A stretch of 33,032 nucleotides of DNA, taken from Pirellulaceae bacterium. Its GTDB lineage: Bacteria > Planctomycetota > Planctomycetia > Pirellulales > Pirellulaceae. This document shows positions 6,520 through 14,119 of the stretch, in pieces. Position numbers and translations under genes: made by a program. The notes under the pieces were generated by a model. That model saw only the letters and a program-made list of their open reading frames with translations. It was not told the DNA's origin and did not search any database. How positions within the stretch are numbered: the stretch's first letter is position 1; every line of letters begins with the position of its first letter. The stretch covers positions 1 through 33,032 of the forward strand of contig JAHDXO010000089.1 of the NCBI GenBank assembly GCA_023382975.1, in the 5' to 3' direction.

Positions 6520-7068
6520 ATGGGAAGGCTTACGGACATTCTACGCAACGGGCAAGCGGAACGTCTACGCGCCGCTTGGGGAACGACGGAAGCCGCGGGA
6601 GAGTTGGCACCGCTGCCACCGGGCGAGTACATCGCGCATATCGTTGCGGGGCAGTTGGAGAACTCCAAGACGAACGCGACGCCAGGCTACAAGCTGACGT
6701 TCCGTGTGTGTGAAGGCCAGTTTACCGGACGCCAATTCTGGCATGATGTGTGGCTGACGGAGGCCGCCTTGTCGATGGCAAAGCGCGACCTTGCGAAGCT
6801 GGGGGTTACTTCGCTTGAACAACTCGAACAACCCTTGCCGCGCGGGATTCGCTGCGCTTGCAAGCTGGTTCGACGCACCGGGGACGACGGCGCCGAGTAC
6901 AACCGACTGCGGTCGTTTGTGGTTGTCGGCATCGACGAACCGGAAGCGGACGCCTTCGCGCCGACGAACGAACCCGACGCGGGGCCAAGACTGGGCGACG
7001 CTGCGGAACTCGACGCCGCGACGATGGCACGGCACGGACAAGGCGAAGTGGCTGGGGTTCCGTTTTGA
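6520..7068 (+). CDS. DUF669-like phage replication-associated protein
   Basis: The 182-aa product shows the DUF669 pattern: LPPGEYIAHI, a linker with TPGYKLTFRVCEGQFTGRQF, then WHDVWLTEAALSMAKRDLAK. DUF669 proteins are found beside phage recombination and replication genes and are thought to bind single-stranded DNA or assist replication; the biochemical role is not settled. Residues 110-130 (KLVRRTGDDGAEYNRLRSF) complete the predicted beta-rich core, and an acidic tail follows. The ATG at 6520 has AAGGA about 10 nt upstream. Its stop codon is 14 nt before the primase start, so the two are probably co-transcribed. Confidence 0.7.
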   Translation: MGRLTDILRNGQAERLRAAWGTTEAAGELAPLPPGEYIAHIVAGQLENSKTNATPGYKLTFRVCEGQFTGRQFWHDVWLTEAALSMAKRDLAKLGVTSLEQLEQPLPRGIRCACKLVRRTGDDGAEYNRLRSFVVVGIDEPEADAFAPTNEPDAGPRLGDAAELDAATMARHGQGEVAGVPF

Positions 7069-7082
7069 TGGAGGGCGACGTT

Positions 7083-8168
7083 ATGACCTCGACCGTACTT
7101 TACGGTTTTCGGGTTGTCGGCTCGCCGTTCGGGGACCGGCGTCTTGTGGACTGGCTCGCCGCCTTCCGGGCTTACGCTTCGCTGGACAAACGCGCCGAGA
7201 CGGACAAGGAGGGCTACCTTTCCGCCTTCTGTTTTGGCGCGGACTTCCGCGACCATCTCGAAACGACCGGTTCAACGCGGGGGTTCGCCGGGGCTTGCGG
7301 TTCGCCGTGGCTCTGGATCGACCTCGACCGGCTTGACCTCGACACCGCGACGCGGGACGCTCGACGGCTCGCCGCTTCGCTGGTTGACCGCTACGGACTC
7401 GACGGGGACGAACTGCTGTTGTTTTTCTCTGGCTCGAAAGGCTACCACGTTGGCTTGCCACTGGCTCTGGCTGGCTCGCCGGCGCCTTCCGAGACGTTCA
7501 ACGCCGTGGCTCGACGGTTCGCCGAAACGACCGCGGAACGCCTCGGGTTTGGTGTCGACGCCGGGGTCTACGACCGGGTTCGACTGTTTCGGGCGCCGAA
7601 TTCACGGCACCCGAAAACGGGCTTGTTCAAGCGATGGCTCGACCTCGAACAACTGTTGCACCTGCGAACTGAGGCTATTCTGAGGCTCGCCGCGGAACCG
7701 GCACCGTTCGACATTCCGGACGCGCCGGCGCCGAATTCGCAAGCTGTTGACGACTGGCAAGCCGCCGCCGCGGACGTGGGACGGGCTGCTACGGTTCGAC
7801 ACGAACGCCAGGCGACGGGCGCGGGACGGCTGAACCGATCAACGCTGGACTTTATTCGAGAGGGCGCGGGGACCGGGGACCGACACCGTTTGCTATTCTC
7901 CGCCGCCGCGAATCTTGCCGAGTTGGGTTGTTCGCCGGCGCTGGCTCACGAACTGCTGACGGAAGCCGGGCTCGACTCTGGCTTGCGACCGGGGGAAGTG
8001 CGCCGGCAAATCGACTGCGGGCTTGAACACGGCGCGGGGATCCATGGCGCGGGGATCTCGACCGGCTCGTCGCCGATCACCGGGCCGGACGGTCGGACCG
8101 GCTCGCCGTCAGGCGGGACCGCGCTGCAGGCTGCTCTGTCCGCATTGTGGCAAAGGGGGACCGGATGA
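7083..8168 (+). CDS. Archaeo-eukaryotic-type (Prim-Pol) primase
   Basis: The 361-aa product carries the three motifs of the archaeo-eukaryotic primase superfamily, which makes primers for DNA replication. Motif I is WLWIDLDRLD with Asp80 and Asp82 for metal binding; motif II is FSGSKGYHVGLP with His122; motif III is GVDAGVYDRVRLFRAPNSRH with Asp159. The C-terminal part (about 260-330) is helical and resembles the PriCT-like regions that follow Prim-Pol cores. GGAGG lies 8 nt before the ATG at 7083; an ATG at 7068 overlaps the previous stop but has no ribosome site. The stop overlaps the next start (ATGA), so expression with the helicase is probably coupled. The element should be able to start its own replication. 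Confidence 0.82.
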   Translation: MTSTVLYGFRVVGSPFGDRRLVDWLAAFRAYASLDKRAETDKEGYLSAFCFGADFRDHLETTGSTRGFAGACGSPWLWIDLDRLDLDTATRDARRLAASLVDRYGLDGDELLLFFSGSKGYHVGLPLALAGSPAPSETFNAVARRFAETTAERLGFGVDAGVYDRVRLFRAPNSRHPKTGLFKRWLDLEQLLHLRTEAILRLAAEPAPFDIPDAPAPNSQAVDDWQAAAADVGRAATVRHERQATGAGRLNRSTLDFIREGAGTGDRHRLLFSAAANLAELGCSPALAHELLTEAGLDSGLRPGEVRRQIDCGLEHGAGIHGAGISTGSSPITGPDGRTGSPSGGTALQAALSALWQRGTG

Positions 8169-9124
8169 CCGCGAAAGCGAACTACACCACCGCCGACGAC
8201 GTTTTCGACAGTTGGCGCGATGACATACGGACCGGCAAGGCGCCGGTTTTGTATCCGATTGCAGACGCTGGCGAGTTGGCACAGATCGAGATAGGGCCGG
8301 GACTCGTTACGCTGTTTGGCGGGGCACCGGGGGCCGGGAAAACCGCTTTCACAATGCAGGCCGTGACGGACGCCTTGCGGTTGACGCGGGGACTGCGGGC
8401 GGTTGTCTGCAACGTGGAAATGCCGGTTACGGTTCTTCTCGACCGCCAACTAGCACGGCTCGCCGGACTTCCTGCCGAGACAATCCGGCGCCGGACGCTG
8501 GACGCTTCGCACGGCTCACGATTGGACGCCGGGCTTGATGCGCTCGAGTCTATCGCCGACAGGCTCGCTTTTGTTCGTCCGCCGTTCACGTTGGAAAACA
8601 TCGCCGCCGCTGCGGATGCGTTCGACGCTGGCTTGATGTTGCTTGACTACGCGCAGCGCATCCAACCGCCAGGACAGCACGGGGACCGCCGAGCATCGGT
8701 CAACGCGCTGATGGACCATCTGCGCCAGTTTGCGGGCGCGGGGCTTGCTGTGCTGGTTGTGGCCGCCGTGGGCCGAACGAAGGACGCGCGGGGGCGTTCC
8801 AGCTATGACGCCGACGGCCTGAACTTGGCAAGTTTCCGCGAATCCTCAGAACTCGAATTCGGGGCCGATGATGCTTTCATCTTGGCACCCGACAAGACGG
8901 ACGCCGGGCTTGTCACGTTGAAGCACCTGAAGGCACGGCACGGGGAACAACGAGACGTTCTACTTCGCTTCGACAAGGCTCGACAGGCTTTCAGCCCGGA
9001 AGACTCGAGCGCCGAGACGGAACGGAAGCCGGACGGCAAGCTTCTGTCTGCTCTGCGGGGTTTGTGGGGCTCGACCGCCGCCGCTGTGGATGATGACGAG
9101 GGGGGCGACGATGGCACGTTCTAG
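8165..9124 (+). CDS. DnaB/RecA-like replicative helicase ATPase
   Basis: The 319-aa product is a P-loop ATPase of the DnaB/RecA fold. Walker A is FGGAPGAGKT (Gly53-Thr60), Walker B is LMLLDYAQRI with Asp161, and between them is VVCNVEMPVTVLLDRQLARL, like the sensor region after Walker A in DnaB C-terminal domains. The N-terminal primase-interacting domain of full-length DnaB (about 450 aa) is absent, as in many phage and plasmid helicases. The C-terminus ends in an acidic tail. The start overlaps the primase stop by 4 bases, and the stop overlaps the next gene by 14 bases, so the three genes form a translationally coupled replication unit. Confidence 0.8.
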   Translation: MTAKANYTTADDVFDSWRDDIRTGKAPVLYPIADAGELAQIEIGPGLVTLFGGAPGAGKTAFTMQAVTDALRLTRGLRAVVCNVEMPVTVLLDRQLARLAGLPAETIRRRTLDASHGSRLDAGLDALESIADRLAFVRPPFTLENIAAAADAFDAGLMLLDYAQRIQPPGQHGDRRASVNALMDHLRQFAGAGLAVLVVAAVGRTKDARGRSSYDADGLNLASFRESSELEFGADDAFILAPDKTDAGLVTLKHLKARHGEQRDVLLRFDKARQAFSPEDSSAETERKPDGKLLSALRGLWGSTAAAVDDDEGGDDGTF

Positions 9125-9536
9125 GATAACGGACGAACTGCGCGCCGCTTGGGACGCGACCGAACCCGCCGACGACGAACCGGACGAACCGACCGCCAGG
9201 GACAAGACGCGAGCGAAGGGGCCGGGCAAGAACCACCAAGCGAAAGACCGCTTTGGGGTGCTGAACGCCTTTGTTGACTTTACCGCCGCGACGCTCACCC
9301 GTGGCGAGTTGCTTGTCTGGCTGGTTCTGTACCGCGACACAAAGGACGGGACCGCCGCGACTTCACAAGCTGACATCGCCAGGCGGGCGGGGCTGGGCAA
9401 GCGAACGGTTCAACTGGCAACGAACCGCCTTGAAGCCGCGGGACTGCTGAAACGAGTACATCGCGGGGGACTTCGAAAGGGGGTTTCCCGATACCGCCTC
9501 TTGGGACTTTCGACGGAGGGACGCAAGGCGCAGTAG
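9111..9536 (+). CDS. Winged-helix DNA-binding protein, probable replication initiator or regulator
   Basis: The 141-aa product has a disordered acidic/basic N-terminus (about 1-45). A winged helix follows at about 50-125: LTRGELLVWLVLYRDT, then SQADIARRAGLGKRTVQLAT, then LEAAGLLKRVHRGG. This layout resembles the HTH_36 family and the DNA-binding part of plasmid and phage replication initiators. It lies at the end of the primase-helicase unit, overlaps the helicase gene by 14 bases and has a G-rich ribosome site. The repeated dyads just downstream (9527-9596, the first overlapping the stop codon) are candidate binding sites for it. It could equally be a transcription regulator. Confidence 0.65.
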   Translation: MARSRITDELRAAWDATEPADDEPDEPTARDKTRAKGPGKNHQAKDRFGVLNAFVDFTAATLTRGELLVWLVLYRDTKDGTAATSQADIARRAGLGKRTVQLATNRLEAAGLLKRVHRGGLRKGVSRYRLLGLSTEGRKAQ

Positions 9537-9547
9537 CTGTTGCGCCT
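9527..9547. repeat. 21-bp repeat with dyad symmetry, copy 1
   Basis: GGCGCA-N8-TGCGCC, with a centre that is itself nearly symmetric (AGCT). All 21 bases recur at 9576-9596. It overlaps the stop codon of the winged-helix gene. The likely roles are an operator for a dimeric protein or an origin repeat. Confidence 0.55.
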
Positions 9548-9575
9548 GGTAAGGCGCAATTTCGGTGCATTTGCT

Positions 9576-9596
9576 GGCGCAGTAGCTGTTGCGCCT
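9576..9596. repeat. 21-bp repeat with dyad symmetry, copy 2
   Basis: Exact copy of 9527-9547, starting 49 bp later. A further GGCGCA half-site lies between the copies at 9553-9558. Confidence 0.55.
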
Positions 9597-9617
9597 ATCC
9601 CATAAGGGACCATAAAC

Positions 9618-9649
9618 GCCGTTCGCTTGTGGTTCCCACCGCGAACGGC
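9618..9649. promoter_or_regulatory. Long hairpin downstream of the replication genes
   Basis: Arms GCCGTTCGC (9618-9626) and GCGAACGGC (9641-9649) pair perfectly, and inside them GTGG pairs with CCAC, giving a nearly continuous 13-bp stem with a 3-nt loop. No T-run follows. Its place between the replication genes and the next start, beside the two 21-bp dyads, suits a replication start structure or a processing/pausing hairpin. Confidence 0.45.
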
Positions 9650-9670
9650 TGAAGAACAAAAAGTGAGACG

Positions 9671-10093
9671 ATGAACGGCACGAATGAACACACTGCAACG
9701 GTATGTTCCGGTCCTGGAGACACCTTGACCGGTTCGACGGACGCGGGCAAGTCGCTTTCCGATCTGCGCCAACTGTGGAACGGGTCGCCGGGGATCTTGG
9801 CCGGGGCGACTGGCGAGACGATCGCCGCCGCGACTGGAAAAGAGACTGTATCACCAGTGGGCACCGGGGGGGCGTCGGACGCTTCGACGCTGCCGGCCGA
9901 GGATCTGGACCACCTCGACCGCCCGGACATCGGCGCGGTTCGGCTTGCCGGCGCTTTGTGGCTGCGACTGGCGACACTGGACGAAGAAGCTGGCGCGGAA
10001 CCGATCGGGTTGGATCCGGACGGTTTGCGGGACTGTGGGCGCTTCAAGCGGTATCGACCGGCTGAGGTGGGAAAATGTCGCCGATGCCGCTGA
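9671..10093 (+). CDS. Hypothetical element protein, 140 aa
   Basis: I do not recognise this protein. The N-terminal half is rich in Gly, Thr and Ser and probably disordered. The C-terminal half contains a helical stretch (IGAVRLAGALWLRLATLDEE) and ends with CGRFKRYRPAEVGKCRRCR, where a Cys-x2-Cys pair could bind a metal. The frame is open without interruption between the hairpin at 9618-9649 and the HTH gene, and a GTGAG lies before the ATG. Overlapping frames are also open, so this call is tentative. Confidence 0.45.
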   Translation: MNGTNEHTATVCSGPGDTLTGSTDAGKSLSDLRQLWNGSPGILAGATGETIAAATGKETVSPVGTGGASDASTLPAEDLDHLDRPDIGAVRLAGALWLRLATLDEEAGAEPIGLDPDGLRDCGRFKRYRPAEVGKCRRCR

Positions 10094-10100
10094 ACGCTGG

Positions 10101-10129
10101 TTGACAGAACGCCGATACTGTGATAAAAA
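10101..10129 (+). promoter_or_regulatory. Possible promoter of the XRE-type gene
   Basis: A consensus -35 box TTGACA (10101-10106) is followed after 17 bp by TAAAAA (10124-10129), a 4/6 match to the -10 box. Transcription would begin close to the ATG at 10137, giving a leaderless or nearly leaderless message, as is common for repressors of mobile elements. No Shine-Dalgarno is seen before that ATG. Confidence 0.35.
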
Positions 10130-10136
10130 GCACGAC

Positions 10137-10370
10137 ATGACCACCAAAGCACAAACGACGATGACCGAAACGCTACGAGAGGCGATAGCCGAAAGCGGCT
10201 TGCCAATGATGACCATTGCTGCCGAGACGGGGCTTGAACGAACAAGCTTGCTTCGGTTCGCCAGAGGCGACCAGAGCTTGCGGCTCGACAAGGCAGATCG
10301 ACTTGCCGAGTACTTCGGGTTTGTCTTAGTGCGGCGAGATGATTTAGGAGAATCCAAGCATGGCAGATGA
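10137..10370 (+). CDS. XRE/Cro-type helix-turn-helix regulator
   Basis: The 77-aa product is almost entirely one helix-turn-helix domain: LREAIAESGLPMMTIAAETG, then LERTSLLRFARGDQSLRLDK, then ADRLAEYFGFVL. Small proteins of this type act as repressors or Cro-like switches of mobile elements. The ATG at 10137 is used because the domain begins immediately after it and a promoter-like sequence lies just upstream; the frame is open further 5' without coding sense. The stop overlaps the start of the following membrane-protein gene by 11 bases, so the two are probably co-expressed. Confidence 0.75.
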   Translation: MTTKAQTTMTETLREAIAESGLPMMTIAAETGLERTSLLRFARGDQSLRLDKADRLAEYFGFVLVRRDDLGESKHGR

Positions 10371-10785
10371 GAATATCGAGATTCAAGAGAAACCAGCGGA
10401 ACTGAGATCGAGCCGATTTGTCATCGCGATACTGGTTTGCGGTGCCGAACTGATCGCTTACGCCGTTCTCAGCGCTGCAATGGGCTGGGAGAATCTGGGC
10501 GGACTGCTATTCGTCTTCTTGTTGTTCGCCGTTGTTTCGACAACATGGGTAGCGATTACTGGCGAGACGTTTCAACGAACGCTGGACATGAAATCGTTCA
10601 GGAAGTTCGGCCAAGGGCCGCTTTACGATCAGGGGTTCGCAGCCGGCCGGGCAGGTCAGAAATGGGAAGAACTGGATTCGGAACTACGGCAGCAGGACAA
10701 GTACTTCGAGGGATATCAGGACGGTCTCTGCAACAGGCCGTTGGAGGATATTCGGGTAGCCCCGAAAGGGAAGCGCCCGGAGTAG
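10360..10785 (+). CDS. Two-TM membrane protein of unknown function
   Basis: The 141-aa product has two hydrophobic helices, about residues 20-41 (VIAILVCGAELIAYAVL) and 47-66 (GGLLFVFLLFAVVSTTWVAI). A soluble C-terminal tail follows with YDQGFAAGRAGQKWEEL and KYFEGYQDGLCNRP. AGGAG precedes the ATG at a normal distance. It overlaps the regulator gene upstream and ends 76 nt before the integrase start. No family is recognised. Small membrane proteins paired with a repressor in mobile elements sometimes act in superinfection exclusion, but nothing here shows that. Confidence 0.65.
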   Translation: MADENIEIQEKPAELRSSRFVIAILVCGAELIAYAVLSAAMGWENLGGLLFVFLLFAVVSTTWVAITGETFQRTLDMKSFRKFGQGPLYDQGFAAGRAGQKWEELDSELRQQDKYFEGYQDGLCNRPLEDIRVAPKGKRPE

Positions 10786-10861
10786 TACACGGGCAGTGTC
10801 CAGCCGGGCAAGCAACGAAGCTGCCAATGGTTGTTGGCATCAGGCAAGAAAGGCCGTAACA

Positions 10862-12862
10862 ATGGGTTCTCTGCGACGCAAGACGTTTACGCGACCGCTG
10901 CCGGAAGGCGCCGAGACGTACACCCGCAAAGGTGAACGGTTCGCCAAGTGGCGAGACGGGAACGGCAAGACGCGGACGGCGCCGGTTACGACCGCTGCGG
11001 ACGACTCGCTGCGGATCGTGCTGGTTCAACGGAAGTGGCTCGCCAAGTACCGGGACGGGAACGACCTCGTTCTTGAAGTTTCAACGGGCTGTACCGACAA
11101 GAGCGCTGCGGAACAAGTCTTGCGAGACCTCGAACGCCAGGCGGAACGGATTCGCTGCGGGGTTGCCACCGCCGCCGAGACGAAGACGGTTGAACGCCAA
11201 CAAGGCGGAATTGCTTCACACTTCGACGCTTACCTTGACCACCTCCGGGCGCGGGGGCGCTGCTCACGACCGCAAGAGACGCTTTCCCAACTGCAACGAG
11301 TTGGCGACGCTTGCGGGTTCTCGACACTGGCCGAAGTGGACGGCGCCGCCTTCGAACGCTGGTTGTCCGAACAAGCCGACGCGGGAACGGGCGCACGAAC
11401 CCGCAACAAGTACCGGGCAACGTGGGTTTCCTTCTGCAACTGGGCGGTTCGAACGGGGCGACTGCTGGCGAATCCGCTCGTCAACGTGGGGAAGGCCGAC
11501 GAGGGCGCGGACGTTCGCCGTCAACGCCGGGCGCTGACGGAAGCCGAACTCGTCAAGTTGCTGGACGTGGCGCGGCGCCGGCCGCTACTGGACGGCGCGC
11601 GGGTTCTTCGCGGGCCGAACAAAGGCAGGCCGCTTGCTACCCTGCAACCGGAAACACGGGAACGCCTCGATCGACTCGGACGCGAACGCGCCTTGATCTA
11701 CAAGACGCTGGTTCTTACGGGACTGCGGAAGAACGAACTGGCGACGCTGACGGTTGGACAACTGGACCTCGACGCGGAACCGCCGTTCCTTGTGCTGGAT
11801 GCTGCCGACGAAAAGAACCGGGAAGGCTCGACGCTGCCGCTTCGCTCCGATCTCGCCGCCGACTTGCGGGCGTGGCTCGCCGACAAGGCACGGGACCGCC
11901 AGGAAGCCGCCGAACTCGACGCCGCGGACGCCGGAACGGTTCCGTTCGACCGAAAGCCGACAGGACGCGACGCGGGCGAATTCGGACGCCTTGCCGCCGA
12001 TGAACTCGTTTTCAGGGTTCCGACCAAGCTGGTTCATATTCTCGACCGGGACTTGAAGCTTGCGGGAATCCCGAAGGTTGACGACCGGGGCCGGACGGTT
12101 GACGTTCACGCCTTGCGGCATTCGTTCGGGTCTCACCTATCCGCCGCCGGGGTGGCACCGCGAACCGCACAAGCCGCGATGCGACATAGCGACATCAACT
12201 TGACGATGGGCGTCTACACGGATCCGCGCTTGCTCGACCTTGCCGGCGCCGTGGAACGGTTGCCAAGCTTGCCGCTGGACGGGACCGACCGGGACGCCGC
12301 ACGGGCAACGGGGACGGACGGGAAAGCCGCTTCGGAATCGCCGCGAAAATGTCCGCCAATATCGCCGCTTAATTCTGGGAATCTGTGTAAATCAGGGGTT
12401 ATTCCTGATGATAACTCGAAAGCAGACGTAGAACTCCCGAAACGAGAGAAACCCGCGTTTTCCCTGAAAAGACGCGGGTTTCTTGGGCTTTCTGGCGAGT
12501 GGAGACGAACGGGCTCGAACCGTCAACCCCCGGCTTGCAAAGCCGGTGCTCTCCCAATTGAGCTACGTCCCCAAGTCGTTCTAAATCAATGGTTTACGTC
12601 AATCCAGGCGGATGCCCAGCCGCGTTGCCAAATGGACCGCAGGGCAAGAAGATACCAGAATGCCGCGGCCAGACAAGATGTGGTTCCTCTGGCGGAAGCA
12701 TACGAAGGTGTTTTTCCGAGAATCCCGAGGTCAGGCCGGCCGTGTATCGATGCCGAACTGATGCTCGAATTCGGCGATCGTTTCGGGGCCACGGTAGCGG
12801 GGTTCACCGCTAGCCTGCAAGAGAGAGTAGACGCCCGACATCACGACCCCCAAACCGCCTAA
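10862..12862 (+). CDS. int: Tyrosine recombinase (integrase) reading through attR
   Basis: This is a phage-type tyrosine integrase that inserts and excises the element at tRNA-Ala. An N-terminal SAM-like core-binding domain lies at about 115-225, and the catalytic domain at about 240-465. Active-site residues are Arg289 (TGLRKNE), His416 and Arg419 (HALRHSFG), His442 (MRHSDIN) and Tyr452 (GVYTDPR). The ATG at 10862 has AAAGG upstream. After the catalytic domain the frame stays open for about 210 codons. It passes a strong hairpin (12448-12482), the att core read as antisense tRNA (TGSNRQPPACKA), and the 3' end of the MFS gene in antisense, and stops at 12862. The part beyond about residue 480 is not typical integrase sequence. 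In the circular form the frame would instead run into the left-end ORF and end after 656 residues. Confidence 0.88.
   Translation: MGSLRRKTFTRPLPEGAETYTRKGERFAKWRDGNGKTRTAPVTTAADDSLRIVLVQRKWLAKYRDGNDLVLEVSTGCTDKSAAEQVLRDLERQAERIRCGVATAAETKTVERQQGGIASHFDAYLDHLRARGRCSRPQETLSQLQRVGDACGFSTLAEVDGAAFERWLSEQADAGTGARTRNKYRATWVSFCNWAVRTGRLLANPLVNVGKADEGADVRRQRRALTEAELVKLLDVARRRPLLDGARVLRGPNKGRPLATLQPETRERLDRLGRERALIYKTLVLTGLRKNELATLTVGQLDLDAEPPFLVLDAADEKNREGSTLPLRSDLAADLRAWLADKARDRQEAAELDAADAGTVPFDRKPTGRDAGEFGRLAADELVFRVPTKLVHILDRDLKLAGIPKVDDRGRTVDVHALRHSFGSHLSAAGVAPRTAQAAMRHSDINLTMGVYTDPRLLDLAGAVERLPSLPLDGTDRDAARATGTDGKAASESPRKCPPISPLNSGNLCKSGVIPDDNSKADVELPKREKPAFSLKRRGFLGLSGEWRRTGSNRQPPACKAGALPIELRPQVVLNQWFTSIQADAQPRCQMDRRARRYQNAAARQDVVPLAEAYEGVFPRIPRSGRPCIDAELMLEFGDRFGATVAGFTASLQERVDARHHDPQTA
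12350..12368 (+). repeat. 19-bp direct repeat near attR, possible integrase arm site
   Basis: Identical to 907-925 and in the same orientation; this copy lies 130 bp before the attR core, inside the integrase reading frame. Confidence 0.45.
12448..12482 (-). terminator. Element-supplied hairpin downstream of tRNA-Ala
   Basis: Arms GAAACCCGCGT (12448-12458) and ACGCGGGTTTC (12472-12482) pair perfectly, and the loop can extend the stem (TTT with AAAA after one bulged base). It lies 17 bp beyond the tRNA 3' end on the minus strand, where the native terminator used to be, and may replace it. It also lies in the tail of the integrase frame and could affect plus-strand transcription. The T-tract is poor in both directions. 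Confidence 0.45.
12499..12545 (-). repeat. attR: 47-bp core within tRNA-Ala
   Basis: Identical to attL at 803-849. It covers the 3' 46 bases of the intact tRNA plus one base beyond it. Integration here restores a complete tRNA. Confidence 0.9.
12500..12572 (-). tRNA. tRNA-Ala (anticodon UGC)
   Basis: The 73-nt minus-strand gene folds as a complete cloverleaf. The acceptor stem is GGGGACG with CGTCTCC (one G-U pair). The D arm is GCTC/GAGC. The anticodon stem is CCGGC/GCCGG with loop TTTGCAA, giving anticodon TGC (alanine). The variable loop has 5 bases, and the T arm is GACGG with loop TTCGAGC. The discriminator base is A and no CCA is encoded. It is the integration target of the element, and its 3' part is duplicated at 803-849. 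Confidence 0.95.
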
Positions 12863-14119
12863 GGCCAAAAGCAAACCGGGCGGAACCGCTAGGGCCATCA
12901 ACAGCATCCCCGTCAGCGAGGCGAGCAGGCGGATGCTGCCATTCAGGAAGACCATCACGCCCATGTAGCGGCTGGTGTCGTCGCCGGGCGGCGCGAAGTA
13001 GGTGACCCCGACCTGCCAATACAGGATCCACCACCCGCCCTGGACGCTGCCTTTCAAGACGCGGCCGAGTACGGGCAGGATGACCAACGCCGGCGGGAAG
13101 ATGGTCGTGAAGAAAGGCGCAGCCGCCAGCAGCATCGCATCCAATCCCCAGGCGCATCGGACCCCGGCCCAGGAGATCCAGGGGTTGATGGCGTCGAACA
13201 TCCGCCCCAGTGCTCCCGTCGCGACGAACGCCGCCAAAGCGGGGATGACATGCATCAAGACGATGACTCCCAGATAGCCGTATTTCAAATCCCGGCTCAA
13301 GAAAGCCCAAATCAAGGGGAAATAGAGGGCCTGGCAGAAGCCGTCCAGGAAACACCCCAGCAGGTAACGGCGAAAACGTCCGTCGCGAACCGCGATCAGG
13401 GCCAGGGCATCGCGGACTCCCTGCCCGATCCGAACGCGATGCGGCATCGGTGTCGGCGACAATCGCTCGTCGACGCGGATCTGCCGGAAGCAGATGAAAC
13501 TGGCGAGGCTGAACGCTCCGCCCAAGACCATCAGCAGTTGGGCCATGTGGCTGGCCGACCACGCGGCGAGCCACTCGGCCGGGACGACGGTTCCTCCGGC
13601 CGCCGAATCCGCTGTTCCGGAAGCCCATCGCAAGAGCAGGGCCGACGAAACGCTGGAGACGCCGAATACCAACGACGACCAACCGCGAATCTTGCCCGTC
13701 GCGTACCCGCGCGATTCGACCGGATAGTTGAGCCGCAGGATGGCCGTCACGCCCGGTCGCGTCAGCACCTCGAACATCGCCCCGATACCCAGCAGCGTCA
13801 AAAACCAGAACGCGCTGCCGGTCGCCAGCGCCATCGACAGGGTCGTGACGCCGGCGAAAATGCCCGGAACGAAAACGTAGGGCATCTTGGGGCGAGCGGC
13901 CATGCGACTGGCGAAATACAGCGTGGCGATCATGCCCATGGCCGAGTAGAACTCGCGCAGCGGCAGATGCCAGTTCGCGGCTTGGAAGGCTTTGATCGCC
14001 ACGATGGGCGCATTCATCAAAATGCCGCCCGCGGTGGCATCCAACAGGGCATACGCCAAATGAAACCGGAACGTTCTCCCGGCATTGCCCGTCAGACCGG
14101 GACGAAGCTTCAAAGCCAT
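12731..14119 (-). CDS. MFS-type membrane transporter
   Basis: The 462-aa product is strongly hydrophobic, with about 11-12 predicted helices (for example VPGIFAGVTTLSMALATG, IGAMFEVLTRPGVTAILRL, LGVIVLMHVIPALAAFVATG, ASLTGMLLMALAVPPGLLLA). This suits a major facilitator superfamily carrier. No substrate motif is recognised. The ATG at 14119 overlaps the end of hemB by 10 bases, so it is probably the last gene of the rlmI-hemB operon; an open frame further upstream lies inside hemB in another frame and is not used. The integrase frame runs antisense over its last 132 bases. Confidence 0.75.
   Translation of the reverse strand: MALKLRPGLTGNAGRTFRFHLAYALLDATAGGILMNAPIVAIKAFQAANWHLPLREFYSAMGMIATLYFASRMAARPKMPYVFVPGIFAGVTTLSMALATGSAFWFLTLLGIGAMFEVLTRPGVTAILRLNYPVESRGYATGKIRGWSSLVFGVSSVSSALLLRWASGTADSAAGGTVVPAEWLAAWSASHMAQLLMVLGGAFSLASFICFRQIRVDERLSPTPMPHRVRIGQGVRDALALIAVRDGRFRRYLLGCFLDGFCQALYFPLIWAFLSRDLKYGYLGVIVLMHVIPALAAFVATGALGRMFDAINPWISWAGVRCAWGLDAMLLAAAPFFTTIFPPALVILPVLGRVLKGSVQGGWWILYWQVGVTYFAPPGDDTSRYMGVMVFLNGSIRLLASLTGMLLMALAVPPGLLLALGGLGVVMSGVYSLLQASGEPRYRGPETIAEFEHQFGIDTRPA

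Larger units (their letters stand above)
803..12545. mobile_element. Integrated tRNA-Ala element with its own replication genes
   Basis: Identical 47-bp att copies bound about 11.7 kb that carries a tyrosine integrase next to attR, an excisionase-like HTH protein, an archaeo-eukaryotic-type primase, a DnaB/RecA-like ATPase, a winged-HTH protein, an XRE-type regulator, a DUF669-like protein and a protease-TPR gene. Replication and integration genes are present, but I see no relaxase, type IV coupling protein, terminase, portal or capsid gene. That fits a small integrative element that replicates after excision and borrows transfer or packaging from another element, as phage satellites do. The satellite reading is inference; the integrated-element call is directly supported by att repeats, integrase and tRNA. 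Confidence 0.85.
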
